DNA of 64,000 nucleotides from Pseudolactococcus sp041800635 (GTDB taxonomy: Bacteria; Bacillota; Bacilli; Lactobacillales; Streptococcaceae), in assembly GCA_047833645.1 (NCBI GenBank), contig CP181259.1, forward strand, positions 558,001 to 622,000, given 5' to 3'. The notes under the pieces are model-generated. The model worked only from the letters and a program-made list of their open reading frames with translations, made no database searches and was not told where the DNA came from. A program made the position numbers and the translations under genes. Within the stretch, counting starts at the first letter, position 1, and the number at the start of each line of letters is the position of its first letter. Shown in pieces: positions 1 through 8,623 of the stretch.

Positions 1-2
1 CC

Positions 3-1094
3 TATCTTGGTGGCGGGTCAGTTTTTACCTTGATTGGGGCAACGCTCCTATCTTTTGGCCACGTCATTCCTAAGAACGTGATTGGTGCCGTTGGTAAATT
101 CATGGGTGGTCAATTTGGCTTTCTTGATTTTTATATCGCAGCACTGATTTGTGGCTCTATTTTAGGCATGAATCGCAAGCTATTGATTAAAGCCTCTACT
201 AAATTTATCCCTGTCACTTTGGTTACAATGGTCATCGGATTTTTTGCAGTCGGTGGCATGGGGATGTTGCTCGGCAAAGGTTTTGCACACTCAGTCATGT
301 ACGTTTCAATGCCAATGATGGCAGGTGGTATGGGCGCGGGGATTACACCACTGTCTCAAATCTATGCCTCTGGTCTAGCGCACGGCAGCCAAGCCGCTAT
401 CTTCTCACAACTCGCACCTGCGGTGACTTTCGGGAACATTATGGCGATTATTGGTGCCCTGTCTATTTCAAAAGTTTTTGCTAACACCAAATACAATGGC
501 CATGGGACATTAATTTCAGCAACTAAAGAAGAACTTGAGCGAACAAAAATTAAACTTGATGCCCAACGCATCGGTGTCGGTATGCTCTTTGCCTTCACAC
601 TGCTGATGGTGGGTTGCCTACTCAACAACTTCTTTCCAAAAGTTCACGAATATGCTTTTATGATCATCATCGTCTTTATCATCAAAGCAACAAATACCGT
701 GCCAAAACAATTGGAAGAATCTGTTATCATGTTTAATGAAGTTGTCATGACCAATCTCACCCACGCTGTTTTAGCTGGGATTGGTTTGGCCTTGATCGAC
801 TTGAAAACCTTGGCTTCAGCCTTGACTTGGCAATTTGTCATCCTTTGCTTAACAAGTGTTGTTGCCATGGGACTGGCGAGCTGGTTCCTAGGTAAAGTAC
901 TCAGTATGTATCCAGTCGAAACTGCCATTGGCGCTGGTATGATTAATAACTCCATGGGTGGCACAGGTAATATCGCCGTTCTATCCGCGTCCGACCGGAT
1001 GGAAATGATCGCCTTCGCCCAAATGGGCAATCGCCTCTGCGGTGCCATCGTTCTGATCATGGGTGGTATCCTGATTCGCCTCTTCTATCCTTAA
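3..1094 (+). CDS. 2-hydroxycarboxylate (citrate/malate) transporter, 5' truncated
   Basis: This is the C-terminal part of a membrane symporter of the 2-hydroxycarboxylate transporter family (CitS/CitP/CimH), which takes up citrate, malate or related acids with Na+ or H+. The reading frame is open to the left window edge, so the true start lies outside; the in-frame TTG near base 30 is not a convincing start. About 363 residues are visible, strongly hydrophobic, with the two glycine-rich family signatures: a GGMGAG segment in the first half and an SMGGTGNIAVLSASDRM segment near the C-terminus followed by the conserved MGNRLCGA stretch. The family is recognised with confidence; the exact substrate cannot be read from this fragment. 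A terminator follows. Confidence 0.88.
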   Translation, partial: YLGGGSVFTLIGATLLSFGHVIPKNVIGAVGKFMGGQFGFLDFYIAALICGSILGMNRKLLIKASTKFIPVTLVTMVIGFFAVGGMGMLLGKGFAHSVMYVSMPMMAGGMGAGITPLSQIYASGLAHGSQAAIFSQLAPAVTFGNIMAIIGALSISKVFANTKYNGHGTLISATKEELERTKIKLDAQRIGVGMLFAFTLLMVGCLLNNFFPKVHEYAFMIIIVFIIKATNTVPKQLEESVIMFNEVVMTNLTHAVLAGIGLALIDLKTLASALTWQFVILCLTSVVAMGLASWFLGKVLSMYPVETAIGAGMINNSMGGTGNIAVLSASDRMEMIAFAQMGNRLCGAIVLIMGGILIRLFYP

Positions 1095-1104
1095 TCAAAT
1101 TTTA

Positions 1105-1137
1105 AAAATCCATCACTATCATATGATGGATTTTTTT
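1105..1137 (+). terminator. Rho-independent terminator of the transporter gene
   Basis: A stem AATCCATCA / TGATGGATT with an 8-base loop is followed by a run of T, 11 bases after the transporter stop codon. Confidence 0.8.
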
Positions 1138-1224
1138 ATAGCCTACTTAAATTTAGGGAAACAATACGAAATTGGTCTTGTTTCTTTTTCGTCCTCAAAA
1201 ATTTTTATTCAAACTTCTTCATGC

Positions 1225-1260
1225 AAAAAATCGTCTGGGAAAATTCTCCCAAACGATTTT
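1225..1260 (-). terminator. Rho-independent terminator of mnmA
   Basis: Read on the minus strand, a stem of about 14 bp (AAAATCGT then TGGGA arms) closes an AATT-rich loop and ends in a T run. It lies just after the mnmA stop codon. Confidence 0.8.
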
Positions 1261-1269
1261 CTTTCATGG

Positions 1270-2394
1270 TTATTGATATTGCATAACTTGTTCATTTTTA
1301 TAAGCGTGATCGATCATGGCGCCACCTAGACATTCTGCGCCATCATAGAAGACGACAGCTTGGCCTGGTGTAATGGCACGGACGGGTTCGTCAAAGACAA
1401 CGGTAACCTTATCACCATTGACTTTCATCGTCACACCTGTATCAGCTTGACGGTAGCGGAACTTAGCCGTGCAATGTCTTTCAAAAGTATCTGGCATGTT
1501 ACGTGTGAAAGATAGATCACTAGCATCAAGACTTGTTGAATACAAGGCTTCATTGTAGAATCCTTGTCCGACATACAGAATATTTTGTGACAAATCTTTA
1601 CCGACAACAAACCAAGGTTCGTTATCACCACCGTGTTGCCCACCGATACCCAGACCACCACGTTGCCCAATGGTGTAGTACATGAGACCAGCGTGTTCGC
1701 CCATATCACGGCCGTCAAAAGTCATCATGCGACCTTTTTGAGCTGGTAAGTATTGGCTGAGGAATTGTTTGAAATTCTTTTCACCGATGAAACAAACACC
1801 TGTTGAGTCTTTTTTCTTAGCCGTGGCAAGACCTGCCCGTTCCGCAATTTTACGGACTTCAGGCTTTTCCAAATGACCAAGTGGAAACATCACTTTTTGG
1901 AGCTGTTCTTGTGACAATTGGCTGAGGAAATAAGTCTGATCTTTATTGTCATCAGCGCCGCGTAACATGTGGACGATACCATTGTCATCACGCTTAACTT
2001 GGGCGTAATGCCCCGTCGCCACGTAATCTGCACCGAGTTCAATCGCGTAATCAAGGAAAGCTTTAAATTTAATTTCCTTGTTACACATGACGTCTGGATT
2101 TGGCGTCCGACCTGCACGGTATTCTGCTAAGAAGTACTCGAATACGCGATCCCAGTACTCTTTTTCAAAGTTGACCGTATAGTAGGGGATGCCAATTTGG
2201 TCTGCCACTAAAGCCACGTCTTTATAATCTTCCGTCGCCGTACAGACACCAAAATCATCGGTATCGTCCCAGTTTTTCATGAAAATCCCGATCACATCAT
2301 AGCCTTGCTCCTTGAGCAAAAGCGCTGTGACACTGGAATCCACACCACCACTCATGCCGACAACGACACGAGTTTTTGAATTATCATTTTGCAA
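1270..2394 (-). CDS. mnmA: tRNA-specific 2-thiouridylase MnmA
   Basis: MnmA is the cytoplasmic enzyme that thiolates uridine 34 of Lys, Glu and Gln tRNAs using sulphur relayed from a cysteine desulphurase. The 374 residues match the family length. The PP-loop SGGVDSS lies at residues 15-21, the first catalytic cysteine at C104 (NPDVMC) and the second at C201 (STGVCF). The start is an unusual TTG at 2394: a GGGAGG ribosome site lies 9 bases upstream and no ATG occurs before residue 14, inside the PP-loop. It stands alone between the transporter and the riboflavin operon, with its own terminator and an extended -10 element upstream. Confidence 0.95.
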   Translation of the reverse strand: MQNDNSKTRVVVGMSGGVDSSVTALLLKEQGYDVIGIFMKNWDDTDDFGVCTATEDYKDVALVADQIGIPYYTVNFEKEYWDRVFEYFLAEYRAGRTPNPDVMCNKEIKFKAFLDYAIELGADYVATGHYAQVKRDDNGIVHMLRGADDNKDQTYFLSQLSQEQLQKVMFPLGHLEKPEVRKIAERAGLATAKKKDSTGVCFIGEKNFKQFLSQYLPAQKGRMMTFDGRDMGEHAGLMYYTIGQRGGLGIGGQHGGDNEPWFVVGKDLSQNILYVGQGFYNEALYSTSLDASDLSFTRNMPDTFERHCTAKFRYRQADTGVTMKVNGDKVTVVFDEPVRAITPGQAVVFYDGAECLGGAMIDHAYKNEQVMQYQ

Positions 2395-2484
2395 AATAAT
2401 AATCCTCCCATCAAATTTTATTTAGGTAACAGCTTAGCTGCCCCATGTTAATCAATCGCTTTGAAGGGCGTCATTAACTCTTCT

Positions 2485-2493
2485 AGTATAGCA
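2485..2493 (-). promoter_or_regulatory. extended -10 promoter element of mnmA
   Basis: The minus strand reads TGCTATACT, an extended -10 box, about 90 bases upstream of the mnmA TTG start. No good -35 is seen, which is usual for extended -10 promoters. Confidence 0.5.
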
Positions 2494-2554
2494 GATTTGT
2501 TGGCGGATTACTAGGTAAGTAAACTCAGGTCTTGTGATATCAGACACGGCTGAA

Positions 2555-3019
2555 TTAACCTATATTTTGACACAAACTAATCATTTCAATCGCACCAATT
2601 GCCGCATCAAAGCCTTTATTACCAGCTTTTGAACCGGCACGTTCAATGGCTTGTTCAATATTTTCAGTCGTTATCACACCAAACATGACGGGTAGGTCAT
2701 GCACCAATGAAACATGCGCAATACCTTTTGAAACTTCGCTACAGACATAGTCATAATGCGTCGTCCCACCACGAATAACCGCACCGAGACAGATAATGGC
2801 ATCATACTGATTCGTTTTAGCAAGTTTTGCGGCGATCAGTGGGATTTCAAATGCACCTGGTACCCATGCGATATCGATGGCCTCTTCCGTCACCTCGTGA
2901 CGCTTCAAGGCATCTAAAGCGCCGCCTAGTAATTTTGAGGTGATAAAATCGTTGAAACGTGCGACCACAATCGCAATTTTAATATTTTTTGCTGTAAAAT
3001 TTCCTTCAAATGTCGTCAT
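2555..3019 (-). CDS. ribH: 6,7-dimethyl-8-ribityllumazine synthase (riboflavin synthase beta chain)
   Basis: Lumazine synthase joins 5-amino-6-ribitylaminouracil with 3,4-dihydroxy-2-butanone 4-phosphate, the penultimate step of riboflavin synthesis, and normally assembles into capsids. The chosen ATG gives 154 residues, the usual size, starting MTTFEGNF, with an AGAGG ribosome site 8 bases upstream; a start six codons earlier lacks such a site. Family motifs visible are VVARFNDFI near the start, the WVPGAFEIP substrate loop, LGAVIRGGTTHYDYV and the GNKGFDAA segment near the end. It is the last gene of the ribD-ribE-ribBA-ribH operon, the common Firmicute order. Confidence 0.95.
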   Translation of the reverse strand: MTTFEGNFTAKNIKIAIVVARFNDFITSKLLGGALDALKRHEVTEEAIDIAWVPGAFEIPLIAAKLAKTNQYDAIICLGAVIRGGTTHYDYVCSEVSKGIAHVSLVHDLPVMFGVITTENIEQAIERAGSKAGNKGFDAAIGAIEMISLCQNIG

Positions 3020-3072
3020 CTTTTTTGCCTCTTTCATTTTCTTATCAATTAAGTTGATTTTTTATTAGCTTA

Positions 3073-4272
3073 TCAATAGTTCAGTAAATGTCCCATCTTC
3101 TGTTGCTTGGTCTGCAGATAGCCTAAATCGTGAGCTGTCTCTGGCATTTGGATGGGGACACGTTCGGTGATGGTCAGACCAAATGCTTCTAACTGATAGA
3201 CCTTATCAGGATTATTGGTCAGTAAGCGTAAACTTCTTGCGCCCAAATCTTTCAAAATCTGAACACCCTCGTAATACTCTCGTTCATCGCCAGCAAAGCC
3301 TAGGGCTAGATTAGCTTCTAAGGTGTCTAAACCTTGTTCCTGTAACTCGTAGGCACGAAGTTTATTAATCAAGCCAATGCCGCGACCTTCTTGACGCATA
3401 TAAAGGAGAATCCCACGGCCTTCCTGCTCAATCTGTCTCATGGCTGTTTCTAATTGTTGCCCACAATCACAGCGTTCTGAGCCAAAAACGTCTCCCGTCA
3501 AACATTCCGAATGGACACGACATAAGATGTCTTGACCATTGCCAATATCCCCTTTCACTAAGGCAATGTGGTGTGCACCGTTGAGTTCGTTGACATAACC
3601 ATAGGAAGTGAATGCCCCATATTTTGTTGGCAATTTCGTCTTGGTTACCTGCGTCAAGAGCTGTTCGTGTTGCTTGCGGTAGGCTTGCAGCGACTGAATC
3701 GTAATCATCGACAGGTCGTGTGTTTGGGCAAGTGTCATCAGTTCAGGAAGGCGCATCATCGTGCCGTCTTCTCGCATAATCTCACAACAGAGGCCGACTT
3801 CAGCTAGGCCTGCCAGTTTCATCAAATCAACGGTCGCTTCGGTGTGACCGTTTCGAACGAGAACACCACCATTTTTCGCGGTTAAAGGAAAGAGGTGGCC
3901 GGGTCGGCGAAAATCACTTGGTTTGGTCTTTAAGCTCGCGCAGGCACGGGCTGTTATGCCACGTTCAATGGCTGAAATGCCTGTTGTTGTCGAGATATGG
4001 TCAATGGAAACGGTAAAGGCGGTTTCATGATTATCCTGATTATCGGTTACCATTTGTGGTAAATCGAGTCTTTGCGCTATTTTTTCCGAAATCGGCATGC
4101 AGATTAACCCTTTACCATGGGTTGCCATGAAGTTGATGTTCTCAGCTGATGCAAACTCGCCTGCACAGATAAAGTCACCTTCATTTTCACGGTCTTCATC
4201 GTCTGTCACGAGAATAATCTTGCCTTGGCGCAAGTCTTCTAAGGCTTGTTCTATTGTATTAAAGTCACTCAT
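3073..4272 (-). CDS. ribBA: bifunctional DHBP synthase / GTP cyclohydrolase II RibBA
   Basis: The N-terminal half (about residues 1-200) is 3,4-dihydroxy-2-butanone 4-phosphate synthase, which makes the four-carbon unit from ribulose 5-phosphate; the DDEDRENEGDF acidic motif and the RRPGHLFPL and RNGHTEA motifs are present. The C-terminal half (about 205-399) is GTP cyclohydrolase II, with the zinc-binding cysteine cluster SERCDCGQQL and the RQEGRGIGL motif. Its start overlaps the end of ribE by 8 bases, so the two are translationally coupled. Both branches feeding lumazine synthase are thus supplied from this single 399-residue protein, the normal family length. Confidence 0.96.
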   Translation of the reverse strand: MSDFNTIEQALEDLRQGKIILVTDDEDRENEGDFICAGEFASAENINFMATHGKGLICMPISEKIAQRLDLPQMVTDNQDNHETAFTVSIDHISTTTGISAIERGITARACASLKTKPSDFRRPGHLFPLTAKNGGVLVRNGHTEATVDLMKLAGLAEVGLCCEIMREDGTMMRLPELMTLAQTHDLSMITIQSLQAYRKQHEQLLTQVTKTKLPTKYGAFTSYGYVNELNGAHHIALVKGDIGNGQDILCRVHSECLTGDVFGSERCDCGQQLETAMRQIEQEGRGILLYMRQEGRGIGLINKLRAYELQEQGLDTLEANLALGFAGDEREYYEGVQILKDLGARSLRLLTNNPDKVYQLEAFGLTITERVPIQMPETAHDLGYLQTKQQKMGHLLNY

Positions 4273-4864
4273 TTTGTCTCCCGACTAGAAATTTTTCGAT
4301 ATATTTGCCCACACAATCATTTTCTAAATTAACCGTGTCCCCGATTCTTTTGGTGGCTAAATTGGTCTGACCTAGCGTATGGGGAATGATCGACACGCTA
4401 AAATGATCTTTTTCAACGCTCGCAACGGTCAGGCTAATGCCGTCAATCGTAATTGAGCCTTTTTCAACGATATAGTATAAAATATCAGCCGAAGTACGTA
4501 TTTTAAACCAGACAGCATTGGCATCACGAACAGTTGATTGGATAACGCCTGTGCCGTCGACATGACCACTGACGATATGACCACCAAATCGGCCATTGGC
4601 TGGCATGGCACGTTCTAAATTAACCTGACTGCCTACTTTTGCCTGGAAAAGAGACGAGCGGCGTAAACTTTCAGGCATCACATCTGCTGTAAAGTCGTTT
4701 TTCGTGTGTGATGTGACGGTCAAACAAATTCCGTTGACTGCAATGCTGTCACCTATCTGGACATCTGTCAGGACTTTTTGAGCGCCAATCGTTACAATCG
4801 CTGAATTGGGGCCTTTTTTAATCTGTCGTATCTTGCCGACTTCCTCAATGATACCTGTGAACAT
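4265..4864 (-). CDS. ribE: riboflavin synthase alpha subunit
   Basis: Riboflavin synthase dismutates two molecules of lumazine to riboflavin. The protein has 199 residues from the ATG that gives MFTGIIEEVG, the near-invariant N-terminus of the family, preceded by a GTGAGGT ribosome site; the open frame extends four codons further without support. Two internally repeated lumazine-binding barrels are visible, the first with VNGICLTV and the second with IDGISLTV, plus the FGGHIVSGHVDG link. It overlaps ribD upstream by 20 bases and ribBA downstream by 8. Confidence 0.95.
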   Translation of the reverse strand: MFTGIIEEVGKIRQIKKGPNSAIVTIGAQKVLTDVQIGDSIAVNGICLTVTSHTKNDFTADVMPESLRRSSLFQAKVGSQVNLERAMPANGRFGGHIVSGHVDGTGVIQSTVRDANAVWFKIRTSADILYYIVEKGSITIDGISLTVASVEKDHFSVSIIPHTLGQTNLATKRIGDTVNLENDCVGKYIEKFLVGRQNE

Positions 4865-5948
4865 GCAAGACCTCACTTTCTAATAAAATATCGTCACCTA
4901 AGGATGTGATCTTAGGTGGGGAGAGTTGATAGGCATCTGACGGTTGCCTGATGCCACGGCCTCCGATAGGGGATTTGGCAGTGTCCCCACCAAATACTTT
5001 AGGGGCGATGTAGGTTTGGATGCGTTGCACAATCCCTGCTTCAAGTGCTGACCCATTCAGGGTTTGTCCCCCTTCAAGTAAGATGCTATCTATGTTTCGC
5101 TCACCTAGTAAGGTCATCAGTGCCTGCAAATCCAGATGTTGCTGGTGTTTCGGAACGATTAATAGTTCACATCCCGCCTGTTCAAAAGCCGCAATTCGAG
5201 CGGTATCATCTGAACAGGAGGCGATAATCGTCGGCACTGTTTGGGCCGTCTGGACGACCTGAGCTGTCAGAGGGGTTCGCAGGGTGGTGTCACAGATAAT
5301 CCGGGTCGGGTTGTGGCCATTCGGCAGGCGACAGGTCAAGGCGGGATCGTCTGAAAAAATCGTCCCGACACCGACCATAATGCCAGCATATCGGTGGCGA
5401 TCTTGATGAACACGCGCCCGAGATGCCTCACCTGTAATCCACTTGGAAGCGCCGGTCACGGTCGCAATCTTACCGTCCAGGGTCATCGCGTATTTCATGA
5501 CAACATAGGGCTTTTTCGTCTGAATGTAGTGAAAAAATACGGGATTTAAAGCGTCACATTCGGCGGTTAGGACACCCGTTTCGACGATAATACCCGCTTG
5601 CCGCAAAATAGCGAGACTCTTATCTCCCACAAGGCTATTCGGATCTGCCGACCCAATGACGACACGAGAAATGCCCTGTTCGATAATCGCATCCGTACAG
5701 GCTGGGGTCTTGCCTTGGTGGCAACAAGGCGTCAGCGTGACATAAATCGTTGCGCCCTGCGCAGATTCAGAACAGTTGGCAAAGGCATCTCGTTCCGCAT
5801 GATTTTCGCCATAACGATGATGGTAGCCTGTCCCAATGATTCGATTCTCTTTAACAATCACAGCGCCCACCATGGGATTAGGGTTGACCCAACCGCAACC
5901 GAGTTCGGCTAAATTAAGCGCCAACTGCATGTAGTCTCTATCTGTCAA
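4845..5948 (-). CDS. ribD: bifunctional deaminase/reductase RibD
   Basis: RibD carries out the deamination and side-chain reduction that follow GTP cyclohydrolase II. The N-terminal deaminase (about residues 1-145) shows the zinc site HAERDAF with PCCHQGKTPAC; the more usual EPCSH is here TPCCH. The C-terminal reductase (about 146-367) begins KPYVVMKYAMTLDGKIA and holds the LLEGG motif. The start is a TTG at 5948 with an AAGGAGGT ribosome site only 4 bases upstream; the next ATG would remove six residues. It is the first gene of the operon and follows the FMN riboswitch by about 235 bases. Confidence 0.94.
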   Translation of the reverse strand: MTDRDYMQLALNLAELGCGWVNPNPMVGAVIVKENRIIGTGYHHRYGENHAERDAFANCSESAQGATIYVTLTPCCHQGKTPACTDAIIEQGISRVVIGSADPNSLVGDKSLAILRQAGIIVETGVLTAECDALNPVFFHYIQTKKPYVVMKYAMTLDGKIATVTGASKWITGEASRARVHQDRHRYAGIMVGVGTIFSDDPALTCRLPNGHNPTRIICDTTLRTPLTAQVVQTAQTVPTIIASCSDDTARIAAFEQAGCELLIVPKHQQHLDLQALMTLLGERNIDSILLEGGQTLNGSALEAGIVQRIQTYIAPKVFGGDTAKSPIGGRGIRQPSDAYQLSPPKITSLGDDILLESEVLHVHRYH

Positions 5949-5973
5949 ATGACCTCCTTTTTAGGGCATCAAT

Positions 5974-6007
5974 AAAAGCCCTAACAGTCAATATCATCAG
6001 GGCTTTT
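5974..6007 (-). terminator. riboswitch-associated hairpin before ribD
   Basis: On the minus strand the arms AAAAGCCCT and AGGGCTTTT form a stem followed by a short T run, in the expected place for the expression platform of the FMN riboswitch. The right arm can instead pair with GCCCT a few bases downstream, directly before the ribD ribosome site, so two mutually exclusive hairpins are possible. Confidence 0.65.
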
Positions 6008-6183
6008 GAGACACAAAAAGAGGTTAGAATTCGAGAAACAACTGCCCTCATACGTGCCAAATCCCCTCTTTTAAACAGGTCATCCTGCCCTTCTTAGGAA
6101 ATTTTGGAGGTATAAAAAAACTGAAATGACAAAAAAATCATTCCAGAGCAATGTCTCACGAAAACACTTCAATTATGTGTTTC

Positions 6184-6289
6184 ATCTTCTTTCATCCAGA
6201 CTATACTGTCGGCTTCGGAATTTAACCGAATCAACCTTGCGGTTCGTGGGCTATACCACCGGTAGGGAATTTCGCCCTGCCCTGAAGAT
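6184..6289 (-). ncRNA. FMN riboswitch (RFN element)
   Basis: Read on the minus strand, this is a textbook RFN element: it opens with CTTCAGGGCAGGGCGAAATT, continues CCCTACCGGTGG and AGCCCACGA, then GATTCGGTTAAATTCCG, and closes with GCCGACAGTATAGTCTGGAT. The terminal ATCTTC/GAAGAT pair closes helix P1. It senses flavin mononucleotide and represses the riboflavin operon when FMN is plentiful. It lies between a good promoter and ribD; the 175 bases after it hold the expression platform and no gene. Confidence 0.96.
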
Positions 6290-6316
6290 ATTATTTAATT
6301 TTATGATTACCAGCAC

Positions 6317-6345
6317 AGTATCTCACAAATAATCTGAATTGTCAA
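6317..6345 (-). promoter_or_regulatory. promoter of the riboflavin operon
   Basis: The minus strand has a perfect -35 TTGACA, a 17-base spacer and a -10 GATACT with an upstream TG, about 30 bases before the riboswitch aptamer. Confidence 0.85.
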
Positions 6346-6531
6346 ATTTTATTTTCCCCTTCTGATAATCAGCCACAAGCTTGATAATTAAGGATACGCC
6401 TAGGCCCATGCCTGTGACCTACTGTCCAGAGCATTTTAGAACGAGCAAGAGCAGCACACACCCCTCTGTTATGTTATACTGATAATATAACGAAGTAGCT
6501 TGTGACCACACGATATTTGGAGGTTCATCCC

Positions 6532-7143
6532 ATGAAAAAATTATTTCTCAGCTCATCATTTGACGACGTTGCCCATCGATTACCAGCCTTTATCGGTGAC
6601 AAACTCGCTGGAAAAGTCGTCACTTTTATTCCCACAGCCAACGTCCCACAGGACTATGACGGCTATGTTGTATCAGCCAGAGCAGCCTTTGAAGCACTGG
6701 GCTTAATCATCGATGAACTTGAAGTCTCAACAGCTTCAGCCAGTGATATCCAAAGCAAACTCACCCAAAATGATTATATCTACGTTTCAGGTGGCAACTC
6801 CTTCTTTTTACTACAAGAATTAAAACGAACAGGCGCTGACCAGCTCATCATCGACCAAGTCAATCAAGGCAAGCTCTATATCGGAGAATCTGCCGGATCG
6901 ATCATCACCTCACCTGATATCGCCTACATTTCAGCCATGGATAGCACTAAAAAAGCGCCAGAATTGACGAGTACGCAAGGGCTCCATCTGGTTGAGTTTT
7001 ATACGCTTCCCCATGCCACCAATGAACCTTTTGAGGATGATGCCCAGGAGATCATCGCAGCTTATGGTGAAAAAATCAAACTGAACCCCATCTCGAATGA
7101 TCAAGTCATCCTAGTCCTCGGTGACAGCATTCATGTGAGTTAA
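6532..7143 (+). CDS. peptidase E-like protein (S51 family)
   Basis: This is a cytoplasmic class-I glutamine-amidotransferase-like fold protein of peptidase family S51, whose characterised members cleave aspartyl dipeptides. The likely nucleophile serine sits in the GESAGS motif near residue 124, with the YVSGGNSFFLL strand before it and a late histidine in LPHATNEPF. The ATG at 6532 gives 203 residues starting MKKLFLSSSF and has a GGAGG site 8 bases upstream; an earlier in-frame ATG lacks one. It is a single gene with its own terminator. Substrate is inferred from the family only. Confidence 0.85.
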   Translation: MKKLFLSSSFDDVAHRLPAFIGDKLAGKVVTFIPTANVPQDYDGYVVSARAAFEALGLIIDELEVSTASASDIQSKLTQNDYIYVSGGNSFFLLQELKRTGADQLIIDQVNQGKLYIGESAGSIITSPDIAYISAMDSTKKAPELTSTQGLHLVEFYTLPHATNEPFEDDAQEIIAAYGEKIKLNPISNDQVILVLGDSIHVS

Positions 7144-7162
7144 CCTGACTAACACTGCGTCA

Positions 7163-7199
7163 TAATCCCCGTCTCAAGTCGCCTGACTTGGGATTTTTT
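7163..7199 (+). terminator. terminator after the peptidase E-like gene
   Basis: The arms CTCAAGTC / GACTTGGG with flanking AATCCC/GGGATT are followed by six T. Confidence 0.8.
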
Positions 7200-7248
7200 C
7201 AACTCAAAAAACCAAGCCAGAGTCTTGGTTACTTATGCTAATGCCGCC

Positions 7249-8289
7249 TCACGATGTCACCTTGGTCGATTGATTGGGATCAATCGCTTTTGAGTTGATA
7301 CTTTTGTTAAACTCTGATGCTTTCAAGGCAATCTGATCAAGCTCGACAGTTTTGGCATTGTATTGGGCTACAAGGCCGTTGAGTTGTGTTTGTCGGTTTA
7401 CTAATTCGGCCACCTTCTCTTGCAAACGCTCTCTAGCCGCCTCAGCGTCAGCATCAGCTTGTGACTGTTGATTAAAGGCATCAATTTCTGCATTTAAATT
7501 GCTGATATCTGTCTCATATTGGGGCAGTTCGTTATCAATTTGTGCTTTTAGGGCCGCTACTTCAGCTGTTAATTGGGTTGATTGTTGCGCTATGCTGTCA
7601 ATCTTGGTTTGGTAGTGCTCGTACATGCCCACAATTTTATCTCGATCTTTAAAATATTTGGCATAGTGTTTTTCTAGTTTCGGTGACAGATGGTGGTACT
7701 CCGTCCCCAAAAAGGAATGTAATTCATTGTCACGCTGCCCCACCTCAAATTTGGCATAGTCAGCTAACATGATTTCTGTCTTATCTGTTTTGATTTTGGC
7801 ATAGTCTTCTTCCAAGAGCGGGATAAGTTCTCGACGCTCTCGCTTGGTCAACCGTTCCCAGTCAGCATGCAAGGCTTCATGTGCCATGGTGACTTCAACG
7901 ATGCCTGCTAAATCTTGGTTATTGATTCGATAAAGATAAATTTTTCGATGATCATAGTAGCCCAAAATGGCATTTGAATCGTAATTATCGGGTACCTTAC
8001 TGTTAAAAGCTGCCGCATCTAATAACTGCGGCTTGGATGCATAAAATATCACCCGCCCCTTTTCAGTCAAGCCAATTTTCTTAGTCAAGATTTTCATTTC
8101 TGGCGTGGGCTGGTAGGCCTTGGCTGTTTTTGCATCAACTTTGGCTTGATGTTCAGCGTCGGACGGCGTTTCTATTTGTGATTGTGGGCCACTCCCATTC
8201 GCATCCAACTTACTTCGAATGCCACAAACAACCACTAACAATAGTAACACAGCGAGTGGAATTAAGTCTTTTATGCATTTTTTATTCAT
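7249..8289 (-). CDS. membrane-anchored HExxH protein with coiled-coil tail, unknown function
   Basis: I do not recognise a named family. From the ATG at 8289 there are 346 residues: a basic start, one hydrophobic segment (about residues 8-23) acting as signal anchor, a domain of about 170 residues holding HEALH (137-141), the zinc-site pattern of metallopeptidases, with several later glutamates that could be the third ligand, and a C-terminal part from about 215 rich in Glu, Gln and Ala in heptads, likely coiled coil. An extracellular, zinc-dependent role at the envelope is an inference. No ribosome site precedes the ATG; a TATAAT box ends 8 bases before it, so the message may be leaderless. 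An in-frame ATG eight codons upstream is the alternative start. Confidence 0.7.
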   Translation of the reverse strand: MNKKCIKDLIPLAVLLLLVVVCGIRSKLDANGSGPQSQIETPSDAEHQAKVDAKTAKAYQPTPEMKILTKKIGLTEKGRVIFYASKPQLLDAAAFNSKVPDNYDSNAILGYYDHRKIYLYRINNQDLAGIVEVTMAHEALHADWERLTKRERRELIPLLEEDYAKIKTDKTEIMLADYAKFEVGQRDNELHSFLGTEYHHLSPKLEKHYAKYFKDRDKIVGMYEHYQTKIDSIAQQSTQLTAEVAALKAQIDNELPQYETDISNLNAEIDAFNQQSQADADAEAARERLQEKVAELVNRQTQLNGLVAQYNAKTVELDQIALKASEFNKSINSKAIDPNQSTKVTS

Positions 8290-8545
8290 AAAATTAATTA
8301 TAACAGAAAACATCCTGTATAAAATTTCTAAACTTGTCTATTTATTTTAATGGTGAAATCCCTGCCCGACTCAAAATAAGGCATCAGGTTTACCAGATAT
8401 TTCTGCTAAAAAAATGATGCTGAATAATGATACGCTCTTCGCACCAAACACCGTTTTTCTCACAAGATGCTCGATACTTTCGTGTCTTTTTTGTCAATTT
8501 TGGCGTGTCACGCGCACCTCGGCTTTTATTTATCCCAATTTAGAC
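8290..8545. other. gene-free stretch before the bioY promoter
   Basis: I see no convincing gene here. It holds the divergent start region of the HExxH protein and the upstream region of bioY. Open frames that run into it from bioY are in the wrong frame and lack ribosome sites. Confidence 0.5.
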
Positions 8546-8611
8546 TTGACACGGCTTCAATTATTCTCTATACTAATAATTGTATACCAAATAACTTTTT
8601 AGAGTTTACAA
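8546..8611 (+). promoter_or_regulatory. bioY promoter with BirA-type biotin operator
   Basis: The -35 TTGACA (8546) and -10 TATACT (8569) are separated by 17 bases. Directly downstream, TTGTATAC and GTTTACAA (8580-8611) are inverted arms 16 bases apart, matching the known Gram-positive BirA operator (TTGTAAAC, gap, GTTTACAA) at 15 of 16 positions. Bound BirA would block transcription of bioY when biotin is sufficient. Confidence 0.85.
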
Positions 8612-8623
8612 TAAGGAGAATTT

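Noticed and set aside
30..1094. TTG at base 30 as start of the transporter gene
   Set aside because: The frame is open and family-like up to the window edge and there is no ribosome site, so the gene is truncated by the window rather than short.
1123..1329. 68-codon frame after the transporter gene
   Set aside because: It begins inside the transporter terminator and runs through the mnmA terminator into mnmA; no ribosome site.
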